Assembly: GCA_002482845.1 (NCBI GenBank)
Contig: DLGT01000124.1
Span: 31,994 to 95,993, forward strand
Origin: Saprospiraceae bacterium UBA7687
GTDB lineage: Bacteria; Bacteroidota; Bacteroidia; Chitinophagales; Saprospiraceae
DNA length: 64,000 nucleotides
Direction of reading: 5' to 3'
The position numbers and the translations under genes were made by a program. The notes under the pieces were generated by a model, which ran no database searches, was not told the origin of the DNA, and saw only the letters and a list, made by a program, of their open reading frames with translations. Of the stretch, positions 35,158 to 44,210 are shown piece by piece. Every line of letters starts with the position of its first letter. Within the stretch, counting starts at the first letter, position 1.

Positions 35158-36138
35158 ATGATATTGGAACGAAAAATAGTATGGTTTATAATTTTGGTTG
35201 TTTTTTCTAGTTGTATGCACGAACCCAAAGTCGGAGATGGAATTACTACTTTTAGCACTTCTACAAATGTAACCACTACCTGTGTGGGATGTCCGACACA
35301 ACCAGTTTGTCCAGTGACCGATGATATTATAGTAAATACATCTACTACTTACAGCACATGTGAGCCAAATCCTGTAGGACAAGGCACCTTCATACTTGAC
35401 GCGAATAATTGTCTCATTTGGACACCTTCAGCAAATCAAACCGATATCGTCAATACATGCATCATCGCTTGTACTAACGGGGTTTGCGACACCACTTTTT
35501 TGGTGATATTCCCCCCTGTTCCTGTCGATACTACTTCCACAGGTACTCCTTGTGACCCAAATATTGTTTATTTTGAAAGAGATATTTTGCCTATTTTAAC
35601 TACAAATTGTGCTTTTGCTGGTTGTCATAATGCAGGAACTGCATCTGATGGTGTGAAGTTAGACAATTACCAAAATGTCATAAGTACTGCCAAAGTCAAA
35701 CCATTCAATCCAAATAATAGCGAATTGTATGAGGTTATTACTGAAAATGATCCAAAAGATGTCATGCCGCCACCACCTGCTGCAAAATTGACTCAAGATC
35801 AGATTAATATCATTGCAAAATGGATAAATCAAGGTGCTAAAAATGAAATGTGTGATTTTAATTCAGAGCCATGTAACATAACCAATGTAAGTTACAACAC
35901 TTTTGTAAAACCAACTTTGGCAGCGTGTACAACTTGTCACAAAACAGGTAATGCTGGTGGAGGCATTAATTTGGATTCCTATGCGGGTATGAAGTCAGCG
36001 GCAGAAAGTGGGAGATTGTATGGAGCATTGAGTTGGGCATCAGGATATATGACCATGCCACAAGGTGGAAGCAAGTTGTCAGATTGTCAATTGTCCAAAA
36101 TAAAGAGTTGGATTGATGCCGGTGCTCCACAAAATTGA
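35158..36138 (+). CDS. Lipoprotein with one CXXCH and one CX4CH haem-like motif
   Basis: 326 residues; the lipobox-like FSSC follows a hydrophobic leader (VWFIILVVF). A Thr/Cys-rich region (35-110) comes first. Two homologous cytochrome-like units follow. The first has NCAFAGCHNAG (CX4CH) and DVMPPPPAAKLTQDQINIIAKW; the second has ACTTCHKTG (CXXCH) and TMPQGGSKLSDCQ. The Met in each MP loop is the likely axial ligand. A surface or periplasmic electron-transfer or haem-binding role fits. The next gene encodes a single such unit. Confidence 0.72.
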   Translation: MILERKIVWFIILVVFSSCMHEPKVGDGITTFSTSTNVTTTCVGCPTQPVCPVTDDIIVNTSTTYSTCEPNPVGQGTFILDANNCLIWTPSANQTDIVNTCIIACTNGVCDTTFLVIFPPVPVDTTSTGTPCDPNIVYFERDILPILTTNCAFAGCHNAGTASDGVKLDNYQNVISTAKVKPFNPNNSELYEVITENDPKDVMPPPPAAKLTQDQINIIAKWINQGAKNEMCDFNSEPCNITNVSYNTFVKPTLAACTTCHKTGNAGGGINLDSYAGMKSAAESGRLYGALSWASGYMTMPQGGSKLSDCQLSKIKSWIDAGAPQN

Positions 36139-36235
36139 TGATATATGACCATTTTGTATAATGAATTCTTTACATTTGTGGCTTTATTTTTAGTTATTTT
36201 AATTTGGGTTTAAAAAAGATTCTAAATTTATATAA

Positions 36236-36598
36236 ATGAACAAGTTTTTTTTGATTTTGGCAATTGTTGTGGTTAGTCTTTCTTCTTGTTACTATGATTC
36301 TGAAGAGGATTTATATCCATCTGCTGGTTGTAGTACTGAAAATGTAAGTTTTGCAAATGATGTCAAACCTATATTACTAAATAGCTGTCTTTCATGTCAT
36401 AACAATGTTTCTTTGCAAGGAAATATCACGCTTGAAAGTTATGATGACGTCCTAAGTTATGTTCCAAATGGACTTTTATTAGGTTCCATCAAACATGACA
36501 GTGGCTATAAAGCAATGCCACAGAATGCGACCAAATTAGATGATTGTCGTATCTCGAAGGTAGAAGCATGGATCACAGCTGGTGCTTTAAATAATTAA
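36236..36598 (+). CDS. Small cytochrome-c-like lipoprotein
   Basis: 120 residues: lipoprotein signal (FLILAIVVVSLSSC), then a single haem unit with CLSCHNN (CXXCH) and an axial-Met loop KAMPQNATKLDDCRI. The unit is homologous to the second unit of the protein encoded just upstream (same order of motifs), so the two genes arose by duplication. Part of a same-strand run with OB-fold, YceI and DUF5777 genes. Confidence 0.78.
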   Translation: MNKFFLILAIVVVSLSSCYYDSEEDLYPSAGCSTENVSFANDVKPILLNSCLSCHNNVSLQGNITLESYDDVLSYVPNGLLLGSIKHDSGYKAMPQNATKLDDCRISKVEAWITAGALNN

Positions 36599-36680
36599 TA
36601 GTTATCAAATTTCGTGGGATAGGTAAAGACATCTTCCAGTGAATTAGCCTATTTTCATAACAATCACATAAATACTTAGG

Positions 36681-37079
36681 ATGAAAAAGTATCTCTTAAT
36701 AATCGCTTTGTTAGCACTAATAGGTAGTGTGGTTGCATACAGAATGTATAACAAACCGCATGTCGAAACAGCCGGTTCTATAGCAGATGTGGTTATCACG
36801 CCAGCGGAATTATTGGCTGCTTATGATCAAGATGAAATGAAGGCGGATAGTATGTATCTAGATAAAATTGTACAAATAGAAGGCATTATACTTAAAATTA
36901 ATGAAGTGGAGAATGGTGGCAGTATTTCTTTAGATACTGGAAATCCTATGTCATCTATCATTTGTGAATTTGAAAATAAAGCAGATGTTGCCAATGTAAA
37001 AGTAGGTGATCAAGTTAAAGTAAAAGGTTTTTGCACGGGAAAATTGATGGATATCGTACTATCAAGGTGCTCATTATAA
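36681..37079 (+). CDS. Membrane-anchored OB-fold (tRNA_anti-like) protein
   Basis: 132 residues; N-terminal membrane segment (LLIIALLALIGSVVAYRMYN), then an OB-fold with the pattern YLDKIVQIEGIILKI...VGDQVKVKGFCTGKL. This is the tRNA_anti-like group, found on its own in many Bacteroidota and seen before near YceI and cytochrome genes. It may bind a small ligand rather than RNA. The conserved Cys residues in CEFEN, GFC and RCSL are unusual for an OB-fold and might bind metal. Confidence 0.7.
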   Translation: MKKYLLIIALLALIGSVVAYRMYNKPHVETAGSIADVVITPAELLAAYDQDEMKADSMYLDKIVQIEGIILKINEVENGGSISLDTGNPMSSIICEFENKADVANVKVGDQVKVKGFCTGKLMDIVLSRCSL

Positions 37080-37224
37080 GTATTTAACAGTTTCTTAAAG
37101 TGTTTTAAGATGCATTTATGAAACTGTTATCTAGATTGCTCGTCTGTATGTAGTTCTTTATTGACGTCGTATCGTTTTACATCACAAGATCAATCTTATT
37201 TATTAATCATTTAAATATTTGAAA

Positions 37225-37776
37225 ATGAAACATTTAGTAATAGTTCTATCGCTTTTTTTAATAAGCTCAGTGGCAGTAAATGCTCAAAAATATTTTACCA
37301 AAACAGGACATATTTCCTTCTATTCTGATACACCTATCGAAAAAATAGAAGGTCATAATAAGTCATCAAGTTGTGTATTGGATTTAGCAACTGGCAAAAT
37401 GGAGTTTGGCGCATTAGTAAAAGGGTTCCAATTTGAAAAAGCACTTATGCAGGAGCATTTTAATGAGAACTACATGGAAAGTAATAAGTTTCCTAAAGCG
37501 ACTTTTAAGGGTCAGATAGACAATTATAAAGATATCGTTCCGACTAAAAATGGTAAAGTCAACGTGAAAGTTTCAGGTAAACTGACAATTCATGGTGTGA
37601 CCAAAGATGTGACTACAGATGGTGTAGTGACTGTCAATAATGGTAAAATTGATGCTGATGCTCAATTTAATGTTTTGGTTGCTGACTATGGTATTACGGT
37701 ACCTTCACTAGTTAAAGATCAAATCGCAAAGTCCGTCAAAGTCAAGGTGGACGTAACACTAGAAGCATTAAAATAA
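37225..37776 (+). CDS. YceI-family periplasmic lipid-binding protein
   Basis: 183 residues with signal peptide (LVIVLSLFLISSVAVNAQ). The lipocalin-like YceI pattern is clear: KYFTKTGHISFYSDTPIEKIEG at the start (shortened: TGHISFYSDTP), FPKATFKGQI in the middle, LTIHGVTKDVT and DAQFNVLVADYGI at the end. YceI proteins bind isoprenoids such as polyprenyl quinones in a beta barrel. The neighbouring haem proteins make a link to electron transport plausible. ATG at 37225 preferred over a TTG two codons earlier. Confidence 0.88.
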   Translation: MKHLVIVLSLFLISSVAVNAQKYFTKTGHISFYSDTPIEKIEGHNKSSSCVLDLATGKMEFGALVKGFQFEKALMQEHFNENYMESNKFPKATFKGQIDNYKDIVPTKNGKVNVKVSGKLTIHGVTKDVTTDGVVTVNNGKIDADAQFNVLVADYGITVPSLVKDQIAKSVKVKVDVTLEALK

Positions 37777-37786
37777 TTGATTCATA

Positions 37787-38674
37787 ATGAGAAACGTATT
37801 TTTTTTATTTTCATTCATATGCCTGTTTTCAGGAAGTCTTTGGTCACAAGAAGATGATTTGTTGTCCCTACTCGGAGAAGAAGAAACCATTGATTACACC
37901 AACGCAAGTTTCAAAACCAACCGAGTTATAAACTTACATTCACTAGAAAGTACAGCCAAAGGTGTGCTCGATTTCAAAATAGGTCACAGATTCGGAACTT
38001 TGAATGGTGGATTTTATGAGCTTTTTGGTTTGGACAATGCATCTATCAGATTAGGTTTTGATTATGGTTTGTCTGATGCTTTGACCATAGGAGTAGGGAG
38101 AAGTGGTTTCCAAAAGACATATGATGGATTTATAAAGTACAAGTTTCTTAGACAAAGTACAGGAAAACGCAATATGCCACTGACAGTAGGTGTATTGTTG
38201 ACTTCTGCGATCCAGACTTTAAAATGGGCTGATCCTGATAGAGATAACTTCTTTTCTAACAGATTATATTACACAGGTCAGTTGATCATAGGGCGCAAAT
38301 TTAATGAGTCATTTACCTTACAGTTAAGTCCTACATTGGTCCACCGAAATTTGGTTGCGACTAATGCAGAAAAAAATGATGTGTATGCTTTGGGTACAGC
38401 TGCAAGGATCAAAATAACCAAAAGATTGGCTGTAAATGCGGAGTATATTTATCTATTACCTGACCAAGTAGCTCCAGGTATTACCAATTCGCTTTCAGTT
38501 GGTGTGGATATCGAAACAGGTGGTCACGTATTTCAATTGCATCTTACCAATAGTACTTCTATGATCGAAAAAGGTTTCATTGCTGAGACTACCAATTCAT
38601 GGTCAGATGGAGGCATTCATTTTGGTTTTAACGTGAGCAGAGTGTTCACTGTGAAGAGACGTAAAATAGATTAG
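37787..38674 (+). CDS. DUF5777-family outer-membrane beta-barrel protein
   Basis: 295 residues with a signal peptide (FFLFSFICLFSGSLWSQ). The family pattern is present: ALTIGVGRSGFQKTYDGFIKYKFL, shortened here to IGVGRSGFQKTYDG, preceded by FKIGHRFGTLNGGFYELFGLDNASIR (DFKIGHRFG, NASIRLGFDYGL). It starts 10 bp after yceI, so the two are co-transcribed. The barrel is probably the outer-membrane member of the cytochrome/YceI unit. Ligand unknown. Confidence 0.83.
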   Translation: MRNVFFLFSFICLFSGSLWSQEDDLLSLLGEEETIDYTNASFKTNRVINLHSLESTAKGVLDFKIGHRFGTLNGGFYELFGLDNASIRLGFDYGLSDALTIGVGRSGFQKTYDGFIKYKFLRQSTGKRNMPLTVGVLLTSAIQTLKWADPDRDNFFSNRLYYTGQLIIGRKFNESFTLQLSPTLVHRNLVATNAEKNDVYALGTAARIKITKRLAVNAEYIYLLPDQVAPGITNSLSVGVDIETGGHVFQLHLTNSTSMIEKGFIAETTNSWSDGGIHFGFNVSRVFTVKRRKID

Positions 38675-38771
38675 ACTTAGTCTTTTATTAATGTTTTATC
38701 TTATTTATAAGTAGCTTTAATTTAAGTTGTTAAGCTTAATTATTTGCTATTTAATTATCAATAACTGAGTT

Positions 38772-38903
38772 TACTCCGAAAAGCCCTTATTTCAAATAAA
38801 ATGAAAGATATTTATTTCTACTAGTTTGATAATCAAACGTTTCCCTTTAGGGGCAGGGTAAAAAACGGCTGATTATCAATCAATTTGTGTTTTCGGAGTC
38901 CAC
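38772..38903 (+). repeat. MITE-like element, copy 1
   Basis: About 130 bp bounded by inverted ends with the core ACTCCGAAAA, and holding an inner pair TGATAATCA (38827-38835) and TGATTATCA (38870-38878) around CCCTTTAGGGGCAGGGTAAA. Copy 2 is at 44052-44183 and a diverged, reversed copy at 51682-51836. It lies between DUF5777 and a small lipoprotein gene and carries no ORF. Confidence 0.8.
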
Positions 38904-38939
38904 TAAATATTTATTTATCATTTTTAAAAATATAATACC

Positions 38940-39368
38940 ATGAGAAGTATTCTTTTTGGCGTAATAGTCCTATGCGTCACTTTTTTTGCATCTTGCAACA
39001 AAGATGACGACAGCAGTTCAAGCGATCCTACTACGATCACCAATCAAATTACCAATAGCGGTAACTGGCGAGTGGCGCTTTTTTCAGAAGACGGTGTGGT
39101 TGAAACATCTTATTTTAATGGATATACTTTCGTTTTTAACAGTGGAAATATTGTAACAGCTACCAAATCAGGATCTTCAATTAGTGGTACTTGGGTAGTG
39201 ATTCAAGACAGTGGTAAAAATAAATTAGTTTTGGCATTTCCAGATCAAGGAAAGTTTGAAGAGATATCAGAAGATTGGGAAATCTTAGTGAAAACGGACA
39301 ATAATATCAATCTACGACACGTAAGTGGCGGAAATGGTGGTATAGATTTATTGAATTTTGTTAAATAG
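38940..39368 (+). CDS. Small lipoprotein, lipocalin-like fold possible
   Basis: 142 residues. A clear lipoprotein signal (FGVIVLCVTFFASC) and a Ser/Asp-rich linker (NKDDDSSSSDPTT) precede a domain with GNWRVALFSEDG, GYTFVFNSGNIV, SGTWVVIQDSG and DWEILVKTDNNINLR. That strand order (NWRV, FVF-SGN, GTW) matches small lipocalin-like proteins of Bacteroidota. Function unknown. A MITE-like element lies just upstream. Confidence 0.7.
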   Translation: MRSILFGVIVLCVTFFASCNKDDDSSSSDPTTITNQITNSGNWRVALFSEDGVVETSYFNGYTFVFNSGNIVTATKSGSSISGTWVVIQDSGKNKLVLAFPDQGKFEEISEDWEILVKTDNNINLRHVSGGNGGIDLLNFVK

Positions 39369-39383
39369 GATTGTCGTTTAGAA

Positions 39384-40106
39384 TCATTTACTTTTTAACC
39401 ATGCTGGTATTTTGTCTTTGTAAAAAGGCAGTACCATCATGGTGAAAAGGACAATTACAATGATCTCCAAAGCAACAATATAGCCTGGCCAAGTACCCAA
39501 TAAATCATAGAATGTCTTTCCTGGTGGTTTTGCGTTTAAGTACATATAATTTGACTGCAGAGCCACATTGATAGGGTAGAGGATAGCGGCTAAGATATTC
39601 ATGGCCAATATCGATCGGAAGGCGTCGTAAAATGTAAGCTTATAGTTAAAGACAACAATACCATGCAATGCAACTAGGATAATAACTGCATGTACGACCC
39701 AATATCTAAGTGCCTCGTAATGTGGCATAGATTCTGTTAGCGTGGGTGTAAAAATTGCCTGAGCGCATCCTGCTATGATCCAAAAGAATGTAATACCCCA
39801 TAGTTTTTTCCAATTAAACCACACCACAAAAGGCATTAAAAGCGTCAATATATTACATAAATGAAGTGGTAGATCGTTTGTCACATCGAAGTAACCTACT
39901 TGGTATCGGTAGCCTACTTTGAATAATTGTAAAAGTGCTCCCGCTGTGCAAATGATTGTAAGATACAATTTATTTTGGTCATCGCTCCAATGCTTCTTAC
40001 CGATATAAAGCATTAGGAAGATACCCAAAATACAGGAAGAAAAACACACTAAATGTTCTAAGCCATAGTTTTCAAAATTACCATTTTCTAGGAGGAATGC
40101 TTCCAT
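39384..40106 (-). CDS. YwaF/TIGR02206-family integral membrane protein
   Basis: 240 residues with six to seven membrane helices. The conserved LPLHLCNILTLLMPFVVWF, the charged loop KKHWSDDQNK, and YFDVTNDLPLHLC match the YwaF (TIGR02206) family, whose role is unknown. The C-terminal NYMYLNAKPPGKTFYDLLGTWPGYI is also typical. Convergent with the small lipoprotein gene with 15 bp between them. Confidence 0.83.
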   Translation of the reverse strand: MEAFLLENGNFENYGLEHLVCFSSCILGIFLMLYIGKKHWSDDQNKLYLTIICTAGALLQLFKVGYRYQVGYFDVTNDLPLHLCNILTLLMPFVVWFNWKKLWGITFFWIIAGCAQAIFTPTLTESMPHYEALRYWVVHAVIILVALHGIVVFNYKLTFYDAFRSILAMNILAAILYPINVALQSNYMYLNAKPPGKTFYDLLGTWPGYIVALEIIVIVLFTMMVLPFYKDKIPAWLKSK

Positions 40107-40297
40107 ATCACTTTAATTTTAATTATACGTATCTCAATTTTGCATCTACGTTAGCCAAAAGCAAATATAATTAAAATTAAATTCAGAATAGGTTTTACAA
40201 CATTTGAATTCAAATTGATGTTAGCATAAATCTTGTTTGGACACATCGAAGCATTTTTGACTTTGTCCTACTCTTAATAATTTCAGTATTCATTTCC

Positions 40298-41344
40298 ATG
40301 AGTTTTTATAAAATATTTGGCCAAACTCCATCTGGCCATAGAAGTGAGCAGGTAAAGCAATCTCCAAACTATAAAAATGGAGCATTTCAGAATTTGAGTC
40401 ATACGCCAGATTTGTCAGAAAATGCCACTTTTGCATCTGTGTTGTATGAATTTTTATTTAAGACTCATAAACGAGCAAAACCTAAGTCGGAAATCCCATC
40501 CGTGAAGACCGATCTTCTCCAACTTGATCCGTCCATAGATGTCATAGTTTGGTTCGGACACTCTTCTTATTTCATGCAACTCGAAGGTAAACGAATATTG
40601 GTTGATCCGGTTTTTGCAGGTTATGCAGCACCTTTTTCCTTTACTAACAAGTCCTTTGGTGGGACAGATAGGTATTCCGTGGAAGATTTGCCTTACATCG
40701 ATTATTTATTATTATCACACGACCATTATGATCATCTTGATTATGAGTCGATTATGAAGTTGAAGTCAAAGGTAGGTACTGTCATTTGTGGACTAGGCGC
40801 AGGACAACATTTAGAATATTGGGGATACGATCCTGACAAAATTATTGAAAAAGATTGGTATCAGGAAGTGGTTTTGGGTGATGGCATAAAGATAAACATA
40901 CAACCATCAAGGCATTTTTCTGGTAGGCTTTTAAAGAGAAATCAGGCGCTTTGGGTTTCCTTTGTCTTGACCACACCAAAGTTAAATATCTATGTAGGTG
41001 GAGACAGTGGGTATGATACACATTTTGCTGAGATAGGCAATCGGTTTGGTCCGTTTGATTTAGCCATTTTGGACAATGGTCAGTATGATAAAAGTTGGAA
41101 ATACATTCACATGATTCCTGAAGAAGTCCTACAAGCATCACAAGATCTAAAAGCCAAGAGATTGATGCCCGTACATTCTGCCAAATTTGTGCTTGCTAAT
41201 CATGCTTGGGATGAACCTTTGGAAAGAATTTCTACTTTAAATGCATCTTTAGGAATCCCTTTGATCACCCCTATGATAGGTGAATTGGTACTTTTAAATG
41301 ATACAAACCAAGTATTTTCATCTTGGTGGAAAGATGTAGATTGA
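40298..41344 (+). CDS. MBL-fold metallo-hydrolase (NAPE-PLD/UlaG-like)
   Basis: 348 residues. The metal-binding motif SHDHYDHLDY (HxHxDH) near residue 146 and the other His positions (PSRHFSGR, MPVHSAKF) are intact. The opening IVWFGHSSYFMQLEGKRILVDPVF matches the group close to N-acyl-phosphatidylethanolamine phospholipase D. Substrate could be a phospholipid or lactone; not decidable here. An 80-residue N-terminal part before the fold is also usual in this group. No signal peptide. Stands alone. Confidence 0.82.
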   Translation: MSFYKIFGQTPSGHRSEQVKQSPNYKNGAFQNLSHTPDLSENATFASVLYEFLFKTHKRAKPKSEIPSVKTDLLQLDPSIDVIVWFGHSSYFMQLEGKRILVDPVFAGYAAPFSFTNKSFGGTDRYSVEDLPYIDYLLLSHDHYDHLDYESIMKLKSKVGTVICGLGAGQHLEYWGYDPDKIIEKDWYQEVVLGDGIKINIQPSRHFSGRLLKRNQALWVSFVLTTPKLNIYVGGDSGYDTHFAEIGNRFGPFDLAILDNGQYDKSWKYIHMIPEEVLQASQDLKAKRLMPVHSAKFVLANHAWDEPLERISTLNASLGIPLITPMIGELVLLNDTNQVFSSWWKDVD

Positions 41345-41508
41345 TACATGCTTTAGACACACGATTGAAGGTTGCTTTTTTATAAAACTAAAGACAGAAG
41401 TATAACTTTTTGAAGATATAATTGACTACATTTGTTTTTTAATATTATTACTACTTATCACAAACTAAACTTGTTTGTTTAGCAATAGTTAATTTAAAAT
41501 AATGAGTC

Positions 41509-42084
41509 ATGGAACAAAGAGAATATTCCCGTATTTTTCGTGTAATGCATTGGTCTATAGCTATTTGTATGATCTTGCTGCTTTGTACAATTTTCTTGAG
41601 AATGACTTGGCTTAATAAAGAGCATGTAGCAGATATTATCCAACAATTTATGGTGGATAAAAATACCAACTTTACAAGAGACGAACTCATCATTCTAGCC
41701 AAACAAATCAGGAAGCCAATGTGGAATTGGCATATTTATTTGGGTTATGCTATTACCATTCTTTATATCATTAGGATGTCTTTACCGTTTTTTGGACATA
41801 TGTCATTTTCAAATCCTTTGAACAAAACTTTGTCACCAAAGGTGAAGTTTCAATATTGGGTGTACATGATTTTTTATGGATGTCTTGCCATTTCATTAAT
41901 CACAGGTTTGATCATAGAATGGGGACCGAAAATCTACAAAAAACCAATGGAATCCGTCCATGTATTGTCTATTTATTACTTAGTAGCTTTTATGGTCTTG
42001 CATGTTGGCGGTGTGATTTGGGCAGAACTTCATGACTACAAAGGATTGATATCTAGGGTGATAAGTGGCGCAAACGGGAAATAA
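41509..42084 (+). CDS. Cytochrome b561-like diheme membrane protein
   Basis: 191 residues, four TM helices. Candidate haem ligands: VMHWSIAICM (His in helix 1), WNWHIYLGYAI (His in helix 2), VHVLSIYYLVAFMVLHVGG (two His in helix 4, shortened VHVLSIYYLVAFMVLH). This is the bacterial b561/Ni-hydrogenase b-subunit pattern. It may move electrons between quinol and a periplasmic partner. An ~40-residue hydrophilic loop with NKNTNFTRDELI (DKNTNFTRDELI) between helices 1 and 2 is longer than usual. Convergent with the response regulator gene. Confidence 0.8.
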   Translation: MEQREYSRIFRVMHWSIAICMILLLCTIFLRMTWLNKEHVADIIQQFMVDKNTNFTRDELIILAKQIRKPMWNWHIYLGYAITILYIIRMSLPFFGHMSFSNPLNKTLSPKVKFQYWVYMIFYGCLAISLITGLIIEWGPKIYKKPMESVHVLSIYYLVAFMVLHVGGVIWAELHDYKGLISRVISGANGK

Positions 42085-42095
42085 AGGTTTTGAAG

Positions 42096-42863
42096 TTATT
42101 TTTCTAACCACTCTTTAAATTCCTTGACACGCTCACGAGAAACAATCACCTGATCTTGAAAAATTGGTTCTAATGAAAGGATATACCTGGAGTTGAAGTA
42201 TTGCTCCATCTTTTTGATACTAGAGAGACTGATGAGCATAGACCTATTGATTCTGAAAAAATGTTGTGGATCTATTTCTTTTTGTACAGTTTCAATGGAG
42301 TCGTCGATGATGTGTTTTTTGCCTTGATTGGTCACCAAATGTGTGTAGCCATCTGAAGTAAAGAAGTAGGAAATGTCTTTCATTTGTATCACGATCAAGT
42401 GGTTGCCACTTTTGACAAGAAATCGCTCCTTAAATCTGAAACCATTAATTTTTGTAATTAATTTTTTGAGATCAGTGGTTTCTTTTTCTTCATTTCTATA
42501 GATATGGATATACTTTTTTATGGCTTCTGCAAGTTCATCAGAATCAATAGGTTTTAGTAAATAATCAACACTGTGAAGTTTGAACGCTTTTAATGTGTAG
42601 TCGTCAAAGGCCGTGGTAAAGATGATAGGTTTATTGATATCCACTTGTTCTAGGATGTCTAAACTTAATCCGTCGCCAAGTTTTATGTCCATTAGGAGCA
42701 AATCTACTTCTGGATTGGTTTTTAAGTATTTTACGGTAGATGCTACACTGTGACTTTTATCGATAATTTCAATGAGATATGGTAGTTCGCTAATGATTCT
42801 TTCCAATCTTTTTGCAGCTAGCAACTCATCTTCGACAATCAGTATTTTGATGGGTTTTGACAT
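42096..42863 (-). CDS. LytTR-family response regulator
   Basis: 255 residues: receiver domain (ILIVEDELLAAKRL, phospho-Asp in LLLMDIKLGDG near residue 59, Lys in YLLKPIDSDEL) and a C-terminal LytTR DNA-binding domain (FLVKSGNHLIVIQMKDISYF, shortened FLVKSGNHLI; HFFRINRSMLISL). It is 23 bp downstream of the histidine kinase gene, and the two form one two-component system. Targets cannot be named. Confidence 0.93.
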   Translation of the reverse strand: MSKPIKILIVEDELLAAKRLERIISELPYLIEIIDKSHSVASTVKYLKTNPEVDLLLMDIKLGDGLSLDILEQVDINKPIIFTTAFDDYTLKAFKLHSVDYLLKPIDSDELAEAIKKYIHIYRNEEKETTDLKKLITKINGFRFKERFLVKSGNHLIVIQMKDISYFFTSDGYTHLVTNQGKKHIIDDSIETVQKEIDPQHFFRINRSMLISLSSIKKMEQYFNSRYILSLEPIFQDQVIVSRERVKEFKEWLEK

Positions 42864-42885
42864 AATATTTGTCTCTGATCTTTGA

Positions 42886-43971
42886 TTAAATTTTACTATT
42901 TATACTTATGTTTTCATCCAGCAAGGGTAAACCTACTTCAAAAACATTATCATCTTTACGAATCTTAATGTCCATAACCGTGAAATATGAATACCTTTTG
43001 ATGATGTTTTTCAGCCCAACGGAAGTAGTTGTGTCGTCGACAGGCATCAATTGTACATTATTCGTAACATAGAGATATGGTCCATCTTGACTACTCTTGA
43101 TGGTAACGGTTAATGGTTTTTCAGCGGTGGCAACATTGTGCTTCACACAATTCTCAAATGTAATCTGAAGACTTAGTGGTATGATATTTTTCTTTAAAAG
43201 ACTAGCATCGATATCTTCTATATAAATTAAGTTGTCCCCAAATCTTTCTTTTAATAGATGTATATAGGCATGTAGATAGGTGAGTTCATCTTGCAAAGAC
43301 ACCAACGTATCGGATGTATTGTCCAACATGTGTCTATAAACTTTTGAAAGTTTGGTCACAAAGTTGTCTGCTCTTTTCTGGTCTTCATGGATAAGGGATG
43401 AAAGCGTGTTCAAGCTATTGAAAAGGAAATGTGGATTGATGTGATTTCTCAATGCCGAGAGTTGTGAACTAATATTTTCTTTGTAAAGTTGCTCTTTTTC
43501 TATCAAACTTTTGCCCAATTGGCTGGATAGATAAAAGCTTTCATAAATAGTAATGATTAAGACGGAAAATAAAACACTTGTTATTAGTTTGAGTACTCGA
43601 TTAGGTTCAATATTATTGTCTAATTGAAAGTCCAAAACTACATGTAGGAATAATCCACCCAAAAAATCAATCACAAAATACCCAACTATTATCGTAATTA
43701 AAGTGACAGACTGTCTCTTCTTAAAATCATTATTTAGTGGATATTTTTTCACGACATAGAAATACAATTCTCTGAAAGTAAACCAGTATAATGCTGTGAA
43801 ATATAGTGAAATGGGAAAACATGAGGTGAAGATACCATAAGATTTTTGTTGGATTAAATGTCCGAAGAGTAGGGTATTGACCAACAAAGAAATAAATGGA
43901 ATGCCTAGTAATATCATCCACCGATCATCAAAACCCAAAAGGTGTTTTTTAGATTTAAAGATAGTCAACAT
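42886..43971 (-). CDS. LytS-type sensor histidine kinase
   Basis: 361 residues: four membrane helices at the N-terminus (from WMILLGIPFISLLVNTLLFG), then a His_kinase domain with the phospho-acceptor HINPHFLFNSLN and a degenerate GHKL ATPase with the N box ITFENCVKHNV. This is the YehU/LytS type that pairs with LytTR regulators. No large extracytoplasmic sensor domain, so the signal is probably in or near the membrane. Upstream lies MITE-like copy 2, inserted between its start and the TonB receptor gene. Confidence 0.92.
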   Translation of the reverse strand: MLTIFKSKKHLLGFDDRWMILLGIPFISLLVNTLLFGHLIQQKSYGIFTSCFPISLYFTALYWFTFRELYFYVVKKYPLNNDFKKRQSVTLITIIVGYFVIDFLGGLFLHVVLDFQLDNNIEPNRVLKLITSVLFSVLIITIYESFYLSSQLGKSLIEKEQLYKENISSQLSALRNHINPHFLFNSLNTLSSLIHEDQKRADNFVTKLSKVYRHMLDNTSDTLVSLQDELTYLHAYIHLLKERFGDNLIYIEDIDASLLKKNIIPLSLQITFENCVKHNVATAEKPLTVTIKSSQDGPYLYVTNNVQLMPVDDTTTSVGLKNIIKRYSYFTVMDIKIRKDDNVFEVGLPLLDENISINSKI

Positions 43972-44051
43972 ATCTTGTTTGGAATTATCTTATTTGAATG
44001 CAATGTAAAAATATATTTTGGACTTCAGTAAATTTATTATCTAATTAAGAC

Positions 44052-44183
44052 TCTACTCCGAAAAGTCCTTAGTTTGAATAACGGAAAATTTTTCATTTCT
44101 ACTGCAATGATAATCAAACGTTTCCCTTTAGGGCAGGGTGAAAAAATGTTTTATTATCATTCGATTTACATTTTCGGAGTAGA
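44052..44183 (+). repeat. MITE-like element, copy 2
   Basis: 132 bp with a perfect 13-bp terminal inverted repeat (TCTACTCCGAAAA at 44052-44064 and its complement at 44171-44183). The interior shares GATAATCAAACGTTTCCC and TTTAGGG-CAGGGT with copy 1. No ORF. Confidence 0.85.
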
Positions 44184-44210
44184 CTCAATTAAATAGATAT
44201 CGCAACGTTC

